Shown piece by piece: positions 7,268 to 16,026 of a DNA stretch of 64,000 nucleotides; the stretch's first letter is position 1; every line of letters starts with the position of its first letter. Source of the stretch: Pedobacter ureilyticus (GTDB lineage: Bacteria > Bacteroidota > Bacteroidia > Sphingobacteriales > Sphingobacteriaceae); contig NZ_SSHJ01000019.1 of the NCBI RefSeq assembly GCF_005925345.1, positions 36,934 to 100,933 of the forward strand, in the 5' to 3' direction. The translations under genes were made by a program, and so were the position numbers. Below the pieces are notes generated by a model. That model had not been told where the DNA came from and ran no database searches. It worked only from the letters and a program-made list of their open reading frames with translations.

Positions 7268-10069
7268 TTAAGCCAAATGCTGTTTTAAAAACTGTCCGGT
7301 GTAGGAGTTTTCTACTTTCAGCAAATCTTCAGGTTTACCTTCAAAAACAACATTTCCTCCTTTATCACCACCTTCGGGACCGATATCAATTACCCAATCA
7401 GCACATTTAATCATATCCATATTATGTTCTATCACAATTACAGTACTGCCCTGCTCTATCAATGTATTTAGGGCTTTCAATAGCTTTTTGATATCGTGAA
7501 AATGAAGCCCAGTTGTTGGCTCGTCGAAAATAAAAACTGCCTTTTGCGCATTATTTCCCTTAATTAAAAACGACGCCAATTTAATCCGCTGCGCCTCGCC
7601 ACCAGATAAGGTGTTCGAAGATTGTCCTAAATGAACATATCCCAAGCCAACATCAACCAGTGGTTGTAGTTTAGCCATAATTTTAGGTTCTTTCACAAAA
7701 AACTCAACCGCTTGATCTATGGTCATATCCAAAATATCAGACACATTTTTATCCTGATAAGTTACATCTAGCACCTGCTGTTTAAAGCGTTTACCACCAC
7801 AAGTTTCGCATGGCAAATAAATATCGGCCATAAACTGCATTTCAATCTTCACTTCGCCCTCACCTTGGCAAACATCGCAACGGCCACCTTCTACGTTAAA
7901 AGAGAATGCTGCTGGTTTTAAACCTGCTGCTTTTGCTGCTGGCAAGCCCGAAAACAAAGCCCTTACATCGTCCCAAGCTTTTACATAAGTTACCGGATTA
8001 GAACGTGACGAACGACCAATTGGGTTCTGATCAACCATTTCTACCTGCTGCACCAAATCTAGGTTACCGAAAATACCATCGTAACTGCCAGTTTGCTCGC
8101 CAGCGTAATTGCCTATTGCTTTCTGCAAAGCAGGATATAAAATACGTTTAATTAAACTCGTTTTACCAGAGCCAGAAACACCCGTAACACAAGTAAACAC
8201 GCCCAAAGGGAATTTCACATTCACATTTTTCAGGTTATTTTCGCGAGCGCCTTTAATTAAAATATGGTCTTTCCAGTTTCTGCGTTTTTTTGGAATTTCA
8301 ATACTTTCTTCGCCAGCCAAATACCTTCCAGTAAGCGATTTTTTATCTTTAATGATTTGATTGTAAGTACCGCTAAAAACCAAATTTCCTCCTTGCGTAC
8401 CTGCCTCCGGACCAATATCGATCAAGTGGTCGGCAGCTTTCATCATCTCTTCTTCGTGCTCTACTACCAAAACGGTATTACCCACGTTTCTTAATGATTC
8501 CAGTACACCAATTAAACGGTGCGTATCGCGAGGATGTAGGCCAATACTAGGCTCATCTAACACGTAAACAGAACCTACCAAGCTACTGCCTAGCGAAGTT
8601 GCCAAGTTAATACGCTGACTTTCTCCACCAGATAAGGTATTTGATAAGCGATTTAAAGTTAAATAGCCTAAACCAACATTATTGAGATATAAAATACGGC
8701 TGCTAATTTCGGTCAACAAACGCTTCGAAATTTTTTGCTCGTTCTCTGTTAAATCCAATCCATCAAAGAAAGGCAGAATAGTAGAAAGAGGCATTAGCAC
8801 CAATTCTAAAATAGATTTACCACCAACTTTTACATAAGAAGCATCTTTACGCAAACGGGTTCCCTTACAATCTGGGCAGGTTGTTTTTCCGCGATAACGC
8901 GACAACATTACACGATACTGAATTTTGTAAGTCTGCTCCTCCAATTCTCTAAAAAAATCATCCAGACCTCTGAAATATTTATTGCCAGTCCAAAGCAATT
9001 GCTGTTGTTTTTCGGTTAAATCGCTGTATGGTCTGTGGATAGGAAAATCAAACTTATCTGCATTTTTAATGAATGCTTTGAGCCAATCGCCCATTTTTTC
9101 GCCACGCCAAGGTGCAATGGCACTATCGTAAACACTCTTGCTTTTATCAGGTATTACCAAATCTTCATCAATACCAATCACATTGCCATAACCTTCGCAA
9201 CGTTTGCAAGCGCCATAAGGGTTATTAAAACTGAAGAAATTTGGTGTAGGCTCTTCAAACTTCAAATCATCTAACTCAAAACGGTCACAAAAGAAAGTTC
9301 GTTTGCCATCGTTTTCAATATAGCAATCGCCTTTACCTTCAAAAAAAGCAGTTTGTGCGGAGTCGGCAACGCGGCTCAATGTCTCCTCATCGTGAGCAAC
9401 CACAATACGATCAATCAAAATAAATACCTGATCTGCTTCGCTCAGCTCTTTATCCTTAACCGTGTCATCTTCCAAAATATCTTCGATTTTTTTGATGGCT
9501 CCCAAATAAGAAACCCTTAAAAAACCTTTCTGTAAAAGAATGGCTAGCTCTTCTTTTAATGTCCTGTTATTTTGAGGATGCAATGGACTAAAAATAGTCA
9601 CCACTTCATCGTCGGCCAGTACCGAAACAAAATCCACTACAGTGCTTACCGTATCTTTTTTTACCTCATTGCCCGAAATTGGGGAATACGTTCTACCAAT
9701 TCTGGAGTAGAGTAACTTTAGGTAATCGTAAATTTCGGTAGAAGTACCTACCGTAGAACGTGGGTTTGAAGTAATTACCTTTTGTTCTATGGCTATAGCG
9801 GGAGCAATCCCTTTAATATAATCTACATCGGGCTTATTCATACGCCCCATAAATTGGCGGGCATAAGCCGATAAACTTTCTACATACCTACGTTGGCCCT
9901 CGGCGTATAGCGTATCAAATGCTAGCGAAGACTTCCCTGAGCCAGACATTCCGGTAATTACTACAAATTTATTTTTAGGGATAGCTACATCAATATTCTT
10001 TAAATTGTGTACTCTAGCCCCTTTTATGATGATATGTTGATGTGGATCTTTCTCTAGTTCCTTGCTCAT
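7268..10069 (-). CDS. uvrA: Excinuclease ABC subunit A (UvrA)
   Basis: UvrA is the damage-sensing ATPase of nucleotide excision repair; it loads UvrB on lesions. Two ABC modules are visible: Walker A GMSGSGKSSLAF near residue 40 with signature LSGGESQRINLA, and GVSGSGKTSLIKR near residue 630 with LSGGEAQRIKLA. The zinc site in the second half is complete (CDVCQGEGE ... CETCGGKRF), and CPDCKGTRL is present. The first zinc module is odd: GACKRCEG is intact, but the expected upstream CxxC reads CDRF, so one ligand Cys is missing. This may be a lineage trait. The length of 933 aa is normal. A -7 box lies upstream, and a heptamer repeat abuts the stop codon. Confidence 0.97.
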   Translation of the reverse strand: MSKELEKDPHQHIIIKGARVHNLKNIDVAIPKNKFVVITGMSGSGKSSLAFDTLYAEGQRRYVESLSAYARQFMGRMNKPDVDYIKGIAPAIAIEQKVITSNPRSTVGTSTEIYDYLKLLYSRIGRTYSPISGNEVKKDTVSTVVDFVSVLADDEVVTIFSPLHPQNNRTLKEELAILLQKGFLRVSYLGAIKKIEDILEDDTVKDKELSEADQVFILIDRIVVAHDEETLSRVADSAQTAFFEGKGDCYIENDGKRTFFCDRFELDDLKFEEPTPNFFSFNNPYGACKRCEGYGNVIGIDEDLVIPDKSKSVYDSAIAPWRGEKMGDWLKAFIKNADKFDFPIHRPYSDLTEKQQQLLWTGNKYFRGLDDFFRELEEQTYKIQYRVMLSRYRGKTTCPDCKGTRLRKDASYVKVGGKSILELVLMPLSTILPFFDGLDLTENEQKISKRLLTEISSRILYLNNVGLGYLTLNRLSNTLSGGESQRINLATSLGSSLVGSVYVLDEPSIGLHPRDTHRLIGVLESLRNVGNTVLVVEHEEEMMKAADHLIDIGPEAGTQGGNLVFSGTYNQIIKDKKSLTGRYLAGEESIEIPKKRRNWKDHILIKGARENNLKNVNVKFPLGVFTCVTGVSGSGKTSLIKRILYPALQKAIGNYAGEQTGSYDGIFGNLDLVQQVEMVDQNPIGRSSRSNPVTYVKAWDDVRALFSGLPAAKAAGLKPAAFSFNVEGGRCDVCQGEGEVKIEMQFMADIYLPCETCGGKRFKQQVLDVTYQDKNVSDILDMTIDQAVEFFVKEPKIMAKLQPLVDVGLGYVHLGQSSNTLSGGEAQRIKLASFLIKGNNAQKAVFIFDEPTTGLHFHDIKKLLKALNTLIEQGSTVIVIEHNMDMIKCADWVIDIGPEGGDKGGNVVFEGKPEDLLKVENSYTGQFLKQHLA

Positions 10070-10091
10070 TGATAACCTCTCGATGTAATTT

Positions 10092-10100
10092 ACAAAGATA
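10092..10100 (-). promoter_or_regulatory. -7 promoter box for uvrA
   Basis: On the minus strand the site reads TATCTTTGT, matching TAnnTTTG, 22 nt upstream of the uvrA ATG. No clear -33 TTG was found at the expected distance. Confidence 0.5.
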
Positions 10101-10469
10101 GTTATAAAAGTTTGAGCAGGGAAGCCTGAACACCAACGATATAGTTAAAAACTGGTCGGTTTGATGTCAATCATCATATTATCTCATTCCACCAATTGTC
10201 ACATTAAAGATTGGTACAAAATTTGACAATGTTTATAAGCTTGCGCAACGATATTGTAACGTAGCACATTAGTATTTAATTAACGTTAACGACAACAATT
10301 TTAAAGTTTATTTGGGATTTTTAGATTTTTTAATAATTTAATTCTTTGAATCTCATAAAAAAATGTTTCTTTTGAAACTGTAACAACAAAACAATAACTT
10401 ATTCACTCACAAAAAACTAAAGGAGAAAAGCTATAGATTAAAAATTTACGTGTTTATTATTTAATAAAG
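10101..10469. other. Long AT-rich region between uvrA and the sigma factor gene
   Basis: This stretch has no convincing ORF. It holds an AT-rich run with TTAATTAACGTTAACG near 10280 and a purine-rich AAAGGAGAAAAG near 10420 that is not followed by a usable start. The sigma factor promoter must lie here, but no TAnnTTTG box stands out, so the gene may use another promoter class. I see no RNA gene. Confidence 0.4.
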
Positions 10470-11081
10470 ATGGGTTTAATCAAACACACTCCTATGAGGT
10501 TACAACAGGTTAGTGATCAGGATTTGGTGAAGTTATATATCGGTGGTGACGAAAGTGTTATCGAGGAACTTCTTCGCCGGCATAAGTCAAAGATTTTCAC
10601 TTCAATTTATTTATTGGTTAAAGATCAATATCTAGCAGAGGATATTTTTCAGGATGCTTTTATCAAGGTAATTAACACCCTACGCTCTGGCAGGTATAAC
10701 GAAGAAGGAAAGTTTTTACCTTGGGTAATGCGTATTGCGCATAACTTGGTTATCGATTATTTTAGAAAAGAAAAACGTACACCAACCATTACCAGTGCTG
10801 ATGGTACCGACGTGCTTAACTTGATACAAGTTCATGAAGAAAGTGCAGAAGAACGCATGCTCCGAGAACAAACACATGTAGATTTACGTAAAATGATACA
10901 TCATTTGCCCGATGAGCAAAAAGAAGTTTTAATTATGCGCCATTACGCTGATTTAAGTTTTAAAGAAATTGCAGAACTTACCGATGTAAGCATTAACACC
11001 GCCTTGGGACGCATGCGATATGCGTTAAGCAACTTACGTAAAATGATGAATGTAAAAGAGATAAGTGTAAGCCGTAGTTAA
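10470..11081 (+). CDS. ECF-type RNA polymerase sigma factor
   Basis: Sigma-70 region 2 is clear at about residues 22-95 (LLRRHKSKIFTSIYLLVKD, AEDIFQDAFIKV, FLPWVMRIAHNLVIDYFRK). Region 4 lies at about 135-190 (LPDEQKEVLIMRHYADLSFKEIAELTDVSINTALGRMRYAL). Such factors direct core polymerase to a small regulon. No FecR-type or zinc-binding anti-sigma gene lies next to it; the only close companion is a 61-codon ORF downstream. The upstream intergenic region is nearly 400 bp, suggesting complex control. Met9 is an alternative start. Confidence 0.93.
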   Translation: MGLIKHTPMRLQQVSDQDLVKLYIGGDESVIEELLRRHKSKIFTSIYLLVKDQYLAEDIFQDAFIKVINTLRSGRYNEEGKFLPWVMRIAHNLVIDYFRKEKRTPTITSADGTDVLNLIQVHEESAEERMLREQTHVDLRKMIHHLPDEQKEVLIMRHYADLSFKEIAELTDVSINTALGRMRYALSNLRKMMNVKEISVSRS

Positions 11082-11253
11082 GTCACAAAAATGTTGCGCT
11101 ATAGTTTTAATCTACTTATACACTCCAATAAGGATTAAACAAAGATTTAACTTATTGTTAATGGTAATTTTTAAAAAAATTAAAATTTTAGCACAACACC
11201 TATGAAATAAAGCGCTTTGCCATACGTTTAAAATCTAAACAAAAAAGATATAA

Positions 11254-11439
11254 ATGCGTATGACAAAAACCTTTACTCCACCCAATCAAAAAAACGTATC
11301 GAAAACCGAAACTAACGAGCCAAGCAACCAGCCAGATCAACATTTTTATGGCTCAATTAAGCAACAGCTAAACAAGCTTTATAGAGAACCTTCGGAAGAA
11401 ACGATTACAAAGATTTTAAACTACGCTAAAAAGCGTTGA
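11254..11439 (+). CDS. Small hydrophilic protein downstream of the ECF sigma factor
   Basis: A 61-aa protein with a polar, disordered-looking N-terminal half and a basic helical C-terminal half (SIKQQLNKLYREPSEETITKIL followed by NYAKKR). I do not recognise a named family. It follows the sigma factor by about 170 bp on the same strand and is closed by a strong terminator, so it is probably a real gene. A role in modulating the sigma factor is possible but is only inferred from position. Confidence 0.6.
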   Translation: MRMTKTFTPPNQKNVSKTETNEPSNQPDQHFYGSIKQQLNKLYREPSEETITKILNYAKKR

Positions 11440-11443
11440 ACTT

Positions 11444-11481
11444 AAAAGTCCCGATGTAACAGTTGGGACTTTTACTTTTTT
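11444..11481 (+). terminator. Rho-independent terminator after the sigma-companion gene
   Basis: Stem AAAAGTCCC (11444-11452) pairs perfectly with GGGACTTTT (11465-11473) around a 12-nt loop and is followed by a T-rich tract. Confidence 0.85.
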
Positions 11482-11528
11482 TAGGCATAATTAACCTTAT
11501 ACCGACAAAACCCTATAATAAAAAAGGC

Positions 11529-11537
11529 TAACTTTGC
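11529..11537 (+). promoter_or_regulatory. -7 promoter box for the MFS exporter
   Basis: TAACTTTGC matches TAnnTTTG and ends 24 nt before the ATG at 11562, just after the preceding terminator. It is followed by a short dyad AGTGT...ACACT at the start of the leader. Confidence 0.55.
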
Positions 11538-11561
11538 TTAGTGTACAAAAAACACTAAGAG

Positions 11562-12713
11562 ATGCTAATTAGTAAAAAATTTATACCACTTACTTTAGGC
11601 GGTTTGGGCATAGGCATTACAGAGTTTGTAATGATGGGGCTTTTACCAGATATTGCAAAAGATCTTTCTATTACTATTCCACAAGCTGGCCATTTAATTT
11701 CCGCTTATGCTTTGGGGGTTGTGGTTGGGGCGCCAACGCTGGCCATTATATCGGCAAAATATCCTCCAAAAAACATCCTTATTGTTTTAATGGTTTTGTT
11801 TACCCTATTTAATGGTATTTCTGCTTTCGCACCTAGCTACTTTACGCTTTTTATTGCCAGGTTGTTTTCTGGTTTACCGCATGGTGCTTTTTTTGGAGTA
11901 GGCTCTGTAGTGGCTAGCCGTATTGCACCCAAAGGAAAAGAAGCACAAGCAGTTTCCTTAATGTTTGCTGGCCTTACCATAGCTAATTTATTTGGAGTGC
12001 CGCTAGGTACTTTTATTGGTCACAATTACTCATGGCGATATTCTTTCGGTATTGTTGCCATAGTAGGCCTTGCTACTTTGTTAAGTTTAAAATATTGGCT
12101 ACCACAATTACCGGCCGTTAAAAATAGGGATTTGAAAACAGAACTCAGCTTTTTTGCCAAACGTGAAGCTTGGATAATTATACTGATGATTTCTATAGGC
12201 ACAGGAGGCTTATTCTGTTGGATCAGTTACATTGCGCCACTGATGACCGAAGTAGCAGGTTTTGCAGATAGCAGTGTAACCTACATTTTAATGTTAGCAG
12301 GGCTAGGTATGTTAGTGGGCAATTTTGTTGGCGGCTATTTAGCAGATCGGTTCTCTCCAGCCAAAGCCTGTATTTCGCTATTGCTCGCTATGTGTATTAT
12401 TTTAATCGTTGTATTTTTCGTTTCTGCCAGCCCAATACTAGCCCTAATTACAACATTTTTAACGGGAGCAATTGCTTTTGCATCTGCAGCGCCTATACAA
12501 ATGCTAATGATTAGAACCGCAAAAGATTCGGAAATGATTGCCGCTTCTGCTAGCCAGGCTAGTTTCAATATTGGCAATGCCCTTGGCGCACTATTTGGCG
12601 GCTTCCCTCTAGTATACGGCTTAAGCTATAATTATCCGTCTCTGGTCGGCGCAGGGATGGCGTTAATTGGTTCATTCTTTGCCTATTGGTTGATTAGGAG
12701 AATGAGTAAATGA
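11562..12713 (+). CDS. MFS transporter, AraJ/drug-efflux type
   Basis: A 383-aa major facilitator protein with about twelve membrane segments. The N-terminal part (GITEFVMMGLLPDIAKDL, YALGVVVGAP, LFIARLFSGLPHGAFFG) matches the AraJ-like efflux subgroup. These proton-driven exporters extrude sugars or drugs; the substrate is unknown. It has its own promoter and terminator context. The last residues MSK and the TGA stop are encoded within the left arm of a repeat element shared with the convergent msrB gene. Confidence 0.9.
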   Translation: MLISKKFIPLTLGGLGIGITEFVMMGLLPDIAKDLSITIPQAGHLISAYALGVVVGAPTLAIISAKYPPKNILIVLMVLFTLFNGISAFAPSYFTLFIARLFSGLPHGAFFGVGSVVASRIAPKGKEAQAVSLMFAGLTIANLFGVPLGTFIGHNYSWRYSFGIVAIVGLATLLSLKYWLPQLPAVKNRDLKTELSFFAKREAWIIILMISIGTGGLFCWISYIAPLMTEVAGFADSSVTYILMLAGLGMLVGNFVGGYLADRFSPAKACISLLLAMCIILIVVFFVSASPILALITTFLTGAIAFASAAPIQMLMIRTAKDSEMIAASASQASFNIGNALGALFGGFPLVYGLSYNYPSLVGAGMALIGSFFAYWLIRRMSK

Positions 12714-12790
12714 TTGAATGAGTAAATACCAACATGTGCATATACTTTTGCTGACGTTCACTCATTCAAAACTTAATCATTTAATCATTT
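12700..12790. repeat. Octamer dyad element spanning the 3' ends of the MFS gene and msrB
   Basis: The left arm has 8-mers GAATGAGT, AAATGATT, GAATGAGT, AAATACCA (12700-12731). The right arm has CACTCATT, CAAAACTT, AATCATTT, AATCATTT (12759-12790), the reverse-complement theme. The spacer is about 27 bp. The MFS stop TGA (12711-12713) lies in the left arm and the msrB stop (12785-12787 on the minus strand) in the right arm, so the one element ends both convergent genes. Confidence 0.8.
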
Positions 12791-13279
12791 CTTATCAGGC
12801 ACGAACGTCATAGAAATTGAGTTTACGCAATGACGGGTGTTTTTAGCGGTTAAAAATTCGCCAACAAAAACGTGTCCTAAGTGTGCATCGCAATTGGCAC
12901 AAACAATTTCGGTACGCTGTCCATCGGCATCCGGAATACGTTTTACCGCCCCTTTAATTTCGTCATCAAAAGCTGGCCAGCCACAATGTGCATCAAACTT
13001 AGAATCAGATCTATATAGAGGTGCATTACATCTTTTACAAATGTAGGTTCCTTTCTCGAAAAACTTATCGTATTTACCTGTTCCAGGATATTCTGTCCCT
13101 TTATTTACGATTACTCGCTCTTCTTCCTTAGTTAATTTATTCCATTCCATTTTCTTCGTGGTTTTTGAAGTTACTTTGGCCTCTTGTTTCTTTTCGGCAG
13201 ATTGTTGTGCGCAAGCAGACACACTTATTGACACTAACAGCATCCATACCACCAGTGTTTTATCGGCTATCAATTTCAT
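12785..13279 (-). CDS. msrB: Peptide-methionine (R)-S-oxide reductase MsrB, predicted lipoprotein
   Basis: MsrB reduces methionine-R-sulfoxide in proteins. The core is complete: the zinc-binding pairs CKRC and CANC, the HCGWPAF region, and the catalytic Cys in RHCVNS. The N-terminus carries a signal peptide ending in a lipobox (SVSAC), followed by a charged linker to about residue 45. It is therefore probably anchored in the periplasm or outer membrane rather than cytosolic, and would repair oxidised envelope proteins. Stand-alone MsrB domains are usually about 130-150 aa; the extra length is the signal and linker. The stop lies in the shared octamer repeat. Confidence 0.95.
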   Translation of the reverse strand: MKLIADKTLVVWMLLVSISVSACAQQSAEKKQEAKVTSKTTKKMEWNKLTKEEERVIVNKGTEYPGTGKYDKFFEKGTYICKRCNAPLYRSDSKFDAHCGWPAFDDEIKGAVKRIPDADGQRTEIVCANCDAHLGHVFVGEFLTAKNTRHCVNSISMTFVPDKK

Positions 13280-13405
13280 ATCTTATTTCTTTTTATTGAT
13301 ATACGGTTTAGCGTTGTCTTTTGGATTTGCCCAGCCGACTTATAAACAAATATAATCAATAAGCACATTGAGTTTTTCACATAGAAGTAAGATTTCGCAT
13401 ATAAA

Positions 13406-13437
13406 AAAAGCGTCCCGAATTTCGTCGGGACGCTTTT
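13406..13437 (-). terminator. Rho-independent terminator after sucD
   Basis: A 13-bp perfect stem (13406-13418 with 13425-13437, core AGCGTCCCGA) with a 6-nt loop. On the minus strand it ends in a T run. It lies about 20 bp past the sucD stop. Confidence 0.88.
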
Positions 13438-13458
13438 CTAAAATATATTTTGTCGAGA

Positions 13459-14331
13459 CTATTTTTTCAACAAAGCAGCCATAGCAGCACCAATTTCGGC
13501 AGGGCTTTCTACAACCGTAATACCACACTCACGCATAATTTTCATTTTTGCAGCAGCAGTATCATCAGCGCCACCAACAATAGCACCAGCGTGGCCCATT
13601 CTACGTCCCGGAGGCGCAGTTTGACCCGCAATGAAACCAACAACAGGCTTAGTTCCGTTTTCTTTAATCCAACGAGCAGCTTCAGCTTCCATGCCACCGC
13701 CAATCTCACCAATCATGATGATGCCTTCAGTTTCTGGATCGTTCATTAACAACTCAACCGCTTCTTTAGTAGGTGTTCCAATAATTGGATCGCCACCAAT
13801 ACCAATAGCTGTAGTAATACCCAAACCAGCTTTCACCACTTGGTCTACCGCTTCGTAAGTTAACGTACCTGATTTAGAAACCACACCTACTGTACCTTTT
13901 TTGAAGATAAAGCCTGGCATGATACCAATTTTAGCCTCATCGGCAGTAATTACACCTGGGCAGTTAGGGCCAATTAAACGGCAATCTTTATCTGCAATAT
14001 AAGATTTTACAGCAATCATATCCTTTGTAGGAATACCCTCTGTAATACAAACAATTACTTTAATACCACCTTCAGCAGCTTCCATAATGGCGTCCGCAGC
14101 AAATGCAGGAGGTACGAAAATAATAGACACATTAGCACCAGCTTTATCAACAGCATCCTTAACCGTGTTAAACACAGGTCTGCCTAAATGTTCCTGACCG
14201 CCCTTGCCTGGAGTTACTCCACCAACAACGTTCGTACCGTAAGCTATCATTTGCTCAGCGTGGTAAGTACCTTCATTACCGGTAAACCCCTGAACAATTA
14301 CTTTTGAATCTTTATTTACTAAAACACTCAT
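13459..14331 (-). CDS. sucD: Succinate-CoA ligase (ADP/GDP-forming) alpha subunit SucD
   Basis: SucD is the CoA-binding and phosphohistidine-bearing subunit of the TCA-cycle ligase that makes succinate and ATP or GTP. The CoA-binding Rossmann domain is at the N-terminus ([17 protein letters not shown]). The C-terminal half holds [12 protein letters not shown] and the active-site His in GHAGAI. At 290 aa it is full length. sucC is not adjacent in this window, so the two subunits are encoded apart, as is common in Bacteroidota. A complete promoter lies upstream and a strong terminator downstream, so it is monocistronic. Confidence 0.97.
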   Translation of the reverse strand: MSVLVNKDSKVIVQGFTGNEGTYHAEQMIAYGTNVVGGVTPGKGGQEHLGRPVFNTVKDAVDKAGANVSIIFVPPAFAADAIMEAAEGGIKVIVCITEGIPTKDMIAVKSYIADKDCRLIGPNCPGVITADEAKIGIMPGFIFKKGTVGVVSKSGTLTYEAVDQVVKAGLGITTAIGIGGDPIIGTPTKEAVELLMNDPETEGIIMIGEIGGGMEAEAARWIKENGTKPVVGFIAGQTAPPGRRMGHAGAIVGGADDTAAAKMKIMRECGITVVESPAEIGAAMAALLKK

Positions 14332-14352
14332 TGTATCTATTTTTTTTGTTGT

Positions 14353-14384
14353 GCAAACTTAAACTAAATGCAACGCAATGTCAA
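14353..14384 (-). promoter_or_regulatory. Complete Bacteroidota promoter for sucD
   Basis: On the minus strand TTG (14384-14382) is followed by exactly 20 bp and then TAAGTTTGC (14361-14353), an excellent match to TTG-N19-21-TAnnTTTG. The ATG lies 22 nt further on. The rest of the 333-bp gap up to the next gene (14385-14664) shows no ORF or hairpin that I can support. Confidence 0.8.
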
Positions 14385-14664
14385 CTGTAAAACACAGATA
14401 ATTTGTCACATCGCAGTTTATTTACGTAAAAACTTCATAGCTTATTACTTATTTAACAATTTGAAAACGAATAGGCAACACTTCTTTTAGAACTCTCATC
14501 CCACTAATCCTATCGAAAAAAGCATTTAAACAAGTAGCTGTTACTAAATTACTTGGGTTTTATGGTGCATTGGGGCAACTTTAATAAACAAATAAATTCT
14601 GCCGATTAAGAAATTTAACGATATTTACGTCATCAGCCCAAGGCTAAAACTAACGAAACTAAAA

Positions 14665-15366
14665 ATGATAGACACCCTGTTAAGCTACAACTTTGCCTGG
14701 AAACCCTATAGCACAGAGCAGTTGCTAGCTACCGACAAGACACACATCTTTAGAATTGCCGTAGATGCTTACTTTCCAAAAATTAAAAAACAGCTTACCG
14801 AAGTGCTATCAGACCGCGAGCAGGAAAAAGCGGGCAGAATGTTTATTCAAAAAGACAAAGAGCGTTACGTAGTTAGCAAATTTTGCCTGCGCACTATTTT
14901 GGGCTTATGCCTCAATACTAAACCACATGAAATTGAATTTATATTTCACGACCATAAAAAACCAACGGTAAACGACCTTGAGTTTAACATTAGTCATACT
15001 GGCGATTATGTATTGATTGCCATTAGCCCAAAACCTGTAGGTATAGATGTAGAATATCTAAACCGAGAATTTGACTTTAAATCAATATTGGATATCACTT
15101 TTTCAAAAAATGAGATAGATTTTATAGGCGATAAAGACGTAGACCCCACTAATTTTTATGTGATGTGGACCAGAAAAGAAGCATTGCTAAAAGCCAGCGG
15201 CGAGGGAGTTAGCGACAACCTGCATCTTATCGAATGCTTAGAAGAGCACTTGGAAAGAGAAAAAGAGGTTTTTAAAATGCGTACGTTTATGATTGAAGAC
15301 AACTACGTTGCCAGTATAGCCACTACGTTAGACCAAAAAGAATTAATGTTTTGGAATTGGGTTTAG
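14665..15366 (+). CDS. 4'-phosphopantetheinyl transferase (Sfp-type)
   Basis: Transfers phosphopantetheine from CoA to a Ser of carrier proteins. The Sfp-type motifs are all present: KPTVNDLEFNISHTGDYVLIAIS, VGIDVEY with the Mg-binding Asp and Glu, and WTRKEALLKASGEG. Length (233 aa) fits the Sfp/HetI group rather than the short AcpS type. No polyketide or nonribosomal peptide gene lies nearby, so it may serve several carrier proteins encoded elsewhere. The stop codon is inside the stem of the terminator that follows. Confidence 0.93.
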   Translation: MIDTLLSYNFAWKPYSTEQLLATDKTHIFRIAVDAYFPKIKKQLTEVLSDREQEKAGRMFIQKDKERYVVSKFCLRTILGLCLNTKPHEIEFIFHDHKKPTVNDLEFNISHTGDYVLIAISPKPVGIDVEYLNREFDFKSILDITFSKNEIDFIGDKDVDPTNFYVMWTRKEALLKASGEGVSDNLHLIECLEEHLEREKEVFKMRTFMIEDNYVASIATTLDQKELMFWNWV

Positions 15367-15394
15367 CACCTTAAAATACGCTAGTGCTAAACCC
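15359..15394. terminator. Bidirectional hairpin between sfp-type gene and the convergent polysaccharide locus
   Basis: GGGTTTAGCAC (15359-15369) pairs perfectly with GTGCTAAACCC (15384-15394). The left arm contains the TAG stop of the upstream gene. T-rich sequence follows only weakly, but the 11-bp stem between two convergent genes makes a terminator likely. Confidence 0.7.
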
Positions 15395-15403
15395 ATTTAA
15401 AGA

Positions 15404-15949
15404 TTATTTTAATTTATTTACAGAAACATCGTCTATCAAAAGTTTTTCCGCTGCGTTAAAACAAAAGGTAAGCTGGTAACTATCTGCATCCAAAATATCG
15501 AAATCCAAAGTATATGCTGTCCATTCCTTGTTATCGATTTTACGTACCGCCGGGGTACCTGCAATATTGGTACTGCTATTTTTACCCGCAGCATTGGTGT
15601 CTTTTTTATGCAGTGCGATAAAACGAATGTCGCCAACTCCTTTTAAAAACAGTTTTACTTGGTATTTCCCTGCTTCCAAATTAAAAGCAGTTGCAAAAAA
15701 ACGTCGATTATCGAATTCCTTTTGTGGTGTAAAATTGATTTCAATAGCTGATTTACCTGAATACGCCTCTGAAGTTCGGGAAAAAAGCCCTTCTTTTTCG
15801 ATGGTGTAAAAAGTATTCCATTGCTTAGGCAATTGCTTACCTGCTGTCCAGATTTCCATATCGCCATTGGCTACAATCTGAGTTGTTTGTCCTTGAGCAG
15901 CAGTGCCCGTAACCATTGCAAAAGCAGCTAAAATTAATTTCTTTTTCAT
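15404..15949 (-). CDS. Secreted jelly-roll (carbohydrate-binding-like) protein
   Basis: A 181-aa protein with a cleavable signal peptide (about 20 residues, ending TAAQGQ). The mature part starts with the NGDMEIW...QWNTFYT pattern and ends with LLIDDVSVNKL, both typical of CBM4/9-like beta-jelly-roll modules. No catalytic motif is seen. It is the last gene of the polysaccharide locus, 77 bp after the GH53 gene, whose own C-terminal module has a similar layout. It probably binds the substrate, but the ligand is unknown. Confidence 0.65.
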   Translation of the reverse strand: MKKKLILAAFAMVTGTAAQGQTTQIVANGDMEIWTAGKQLPKQWNTFYTIEKEGLFSRTSEAYSGKSAIEINFTPQKEFDNRRFFATAFNLEAGKYQVKLFLKGVGDIRFIALHKKDTNAAGKNSSTNIAGTPAVRKIDNKEWTAYTLDFDILDADSYQLTFCFNAAEKLLIDDVSVNKLK

Positions 15950-16026
15950 ATCTATTAGTTTAATTTTTCATTAGTTCATTTTTTACAAAAAAAGTTTTAA
16001 ACCAAAAATTGCAAACTGATCATTGA

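Noticed and set aside
12335..12577. Antisense ORF within the MFS gene
   Set aside because: Complementary to conserved membrane segments; no promoter or independent features.
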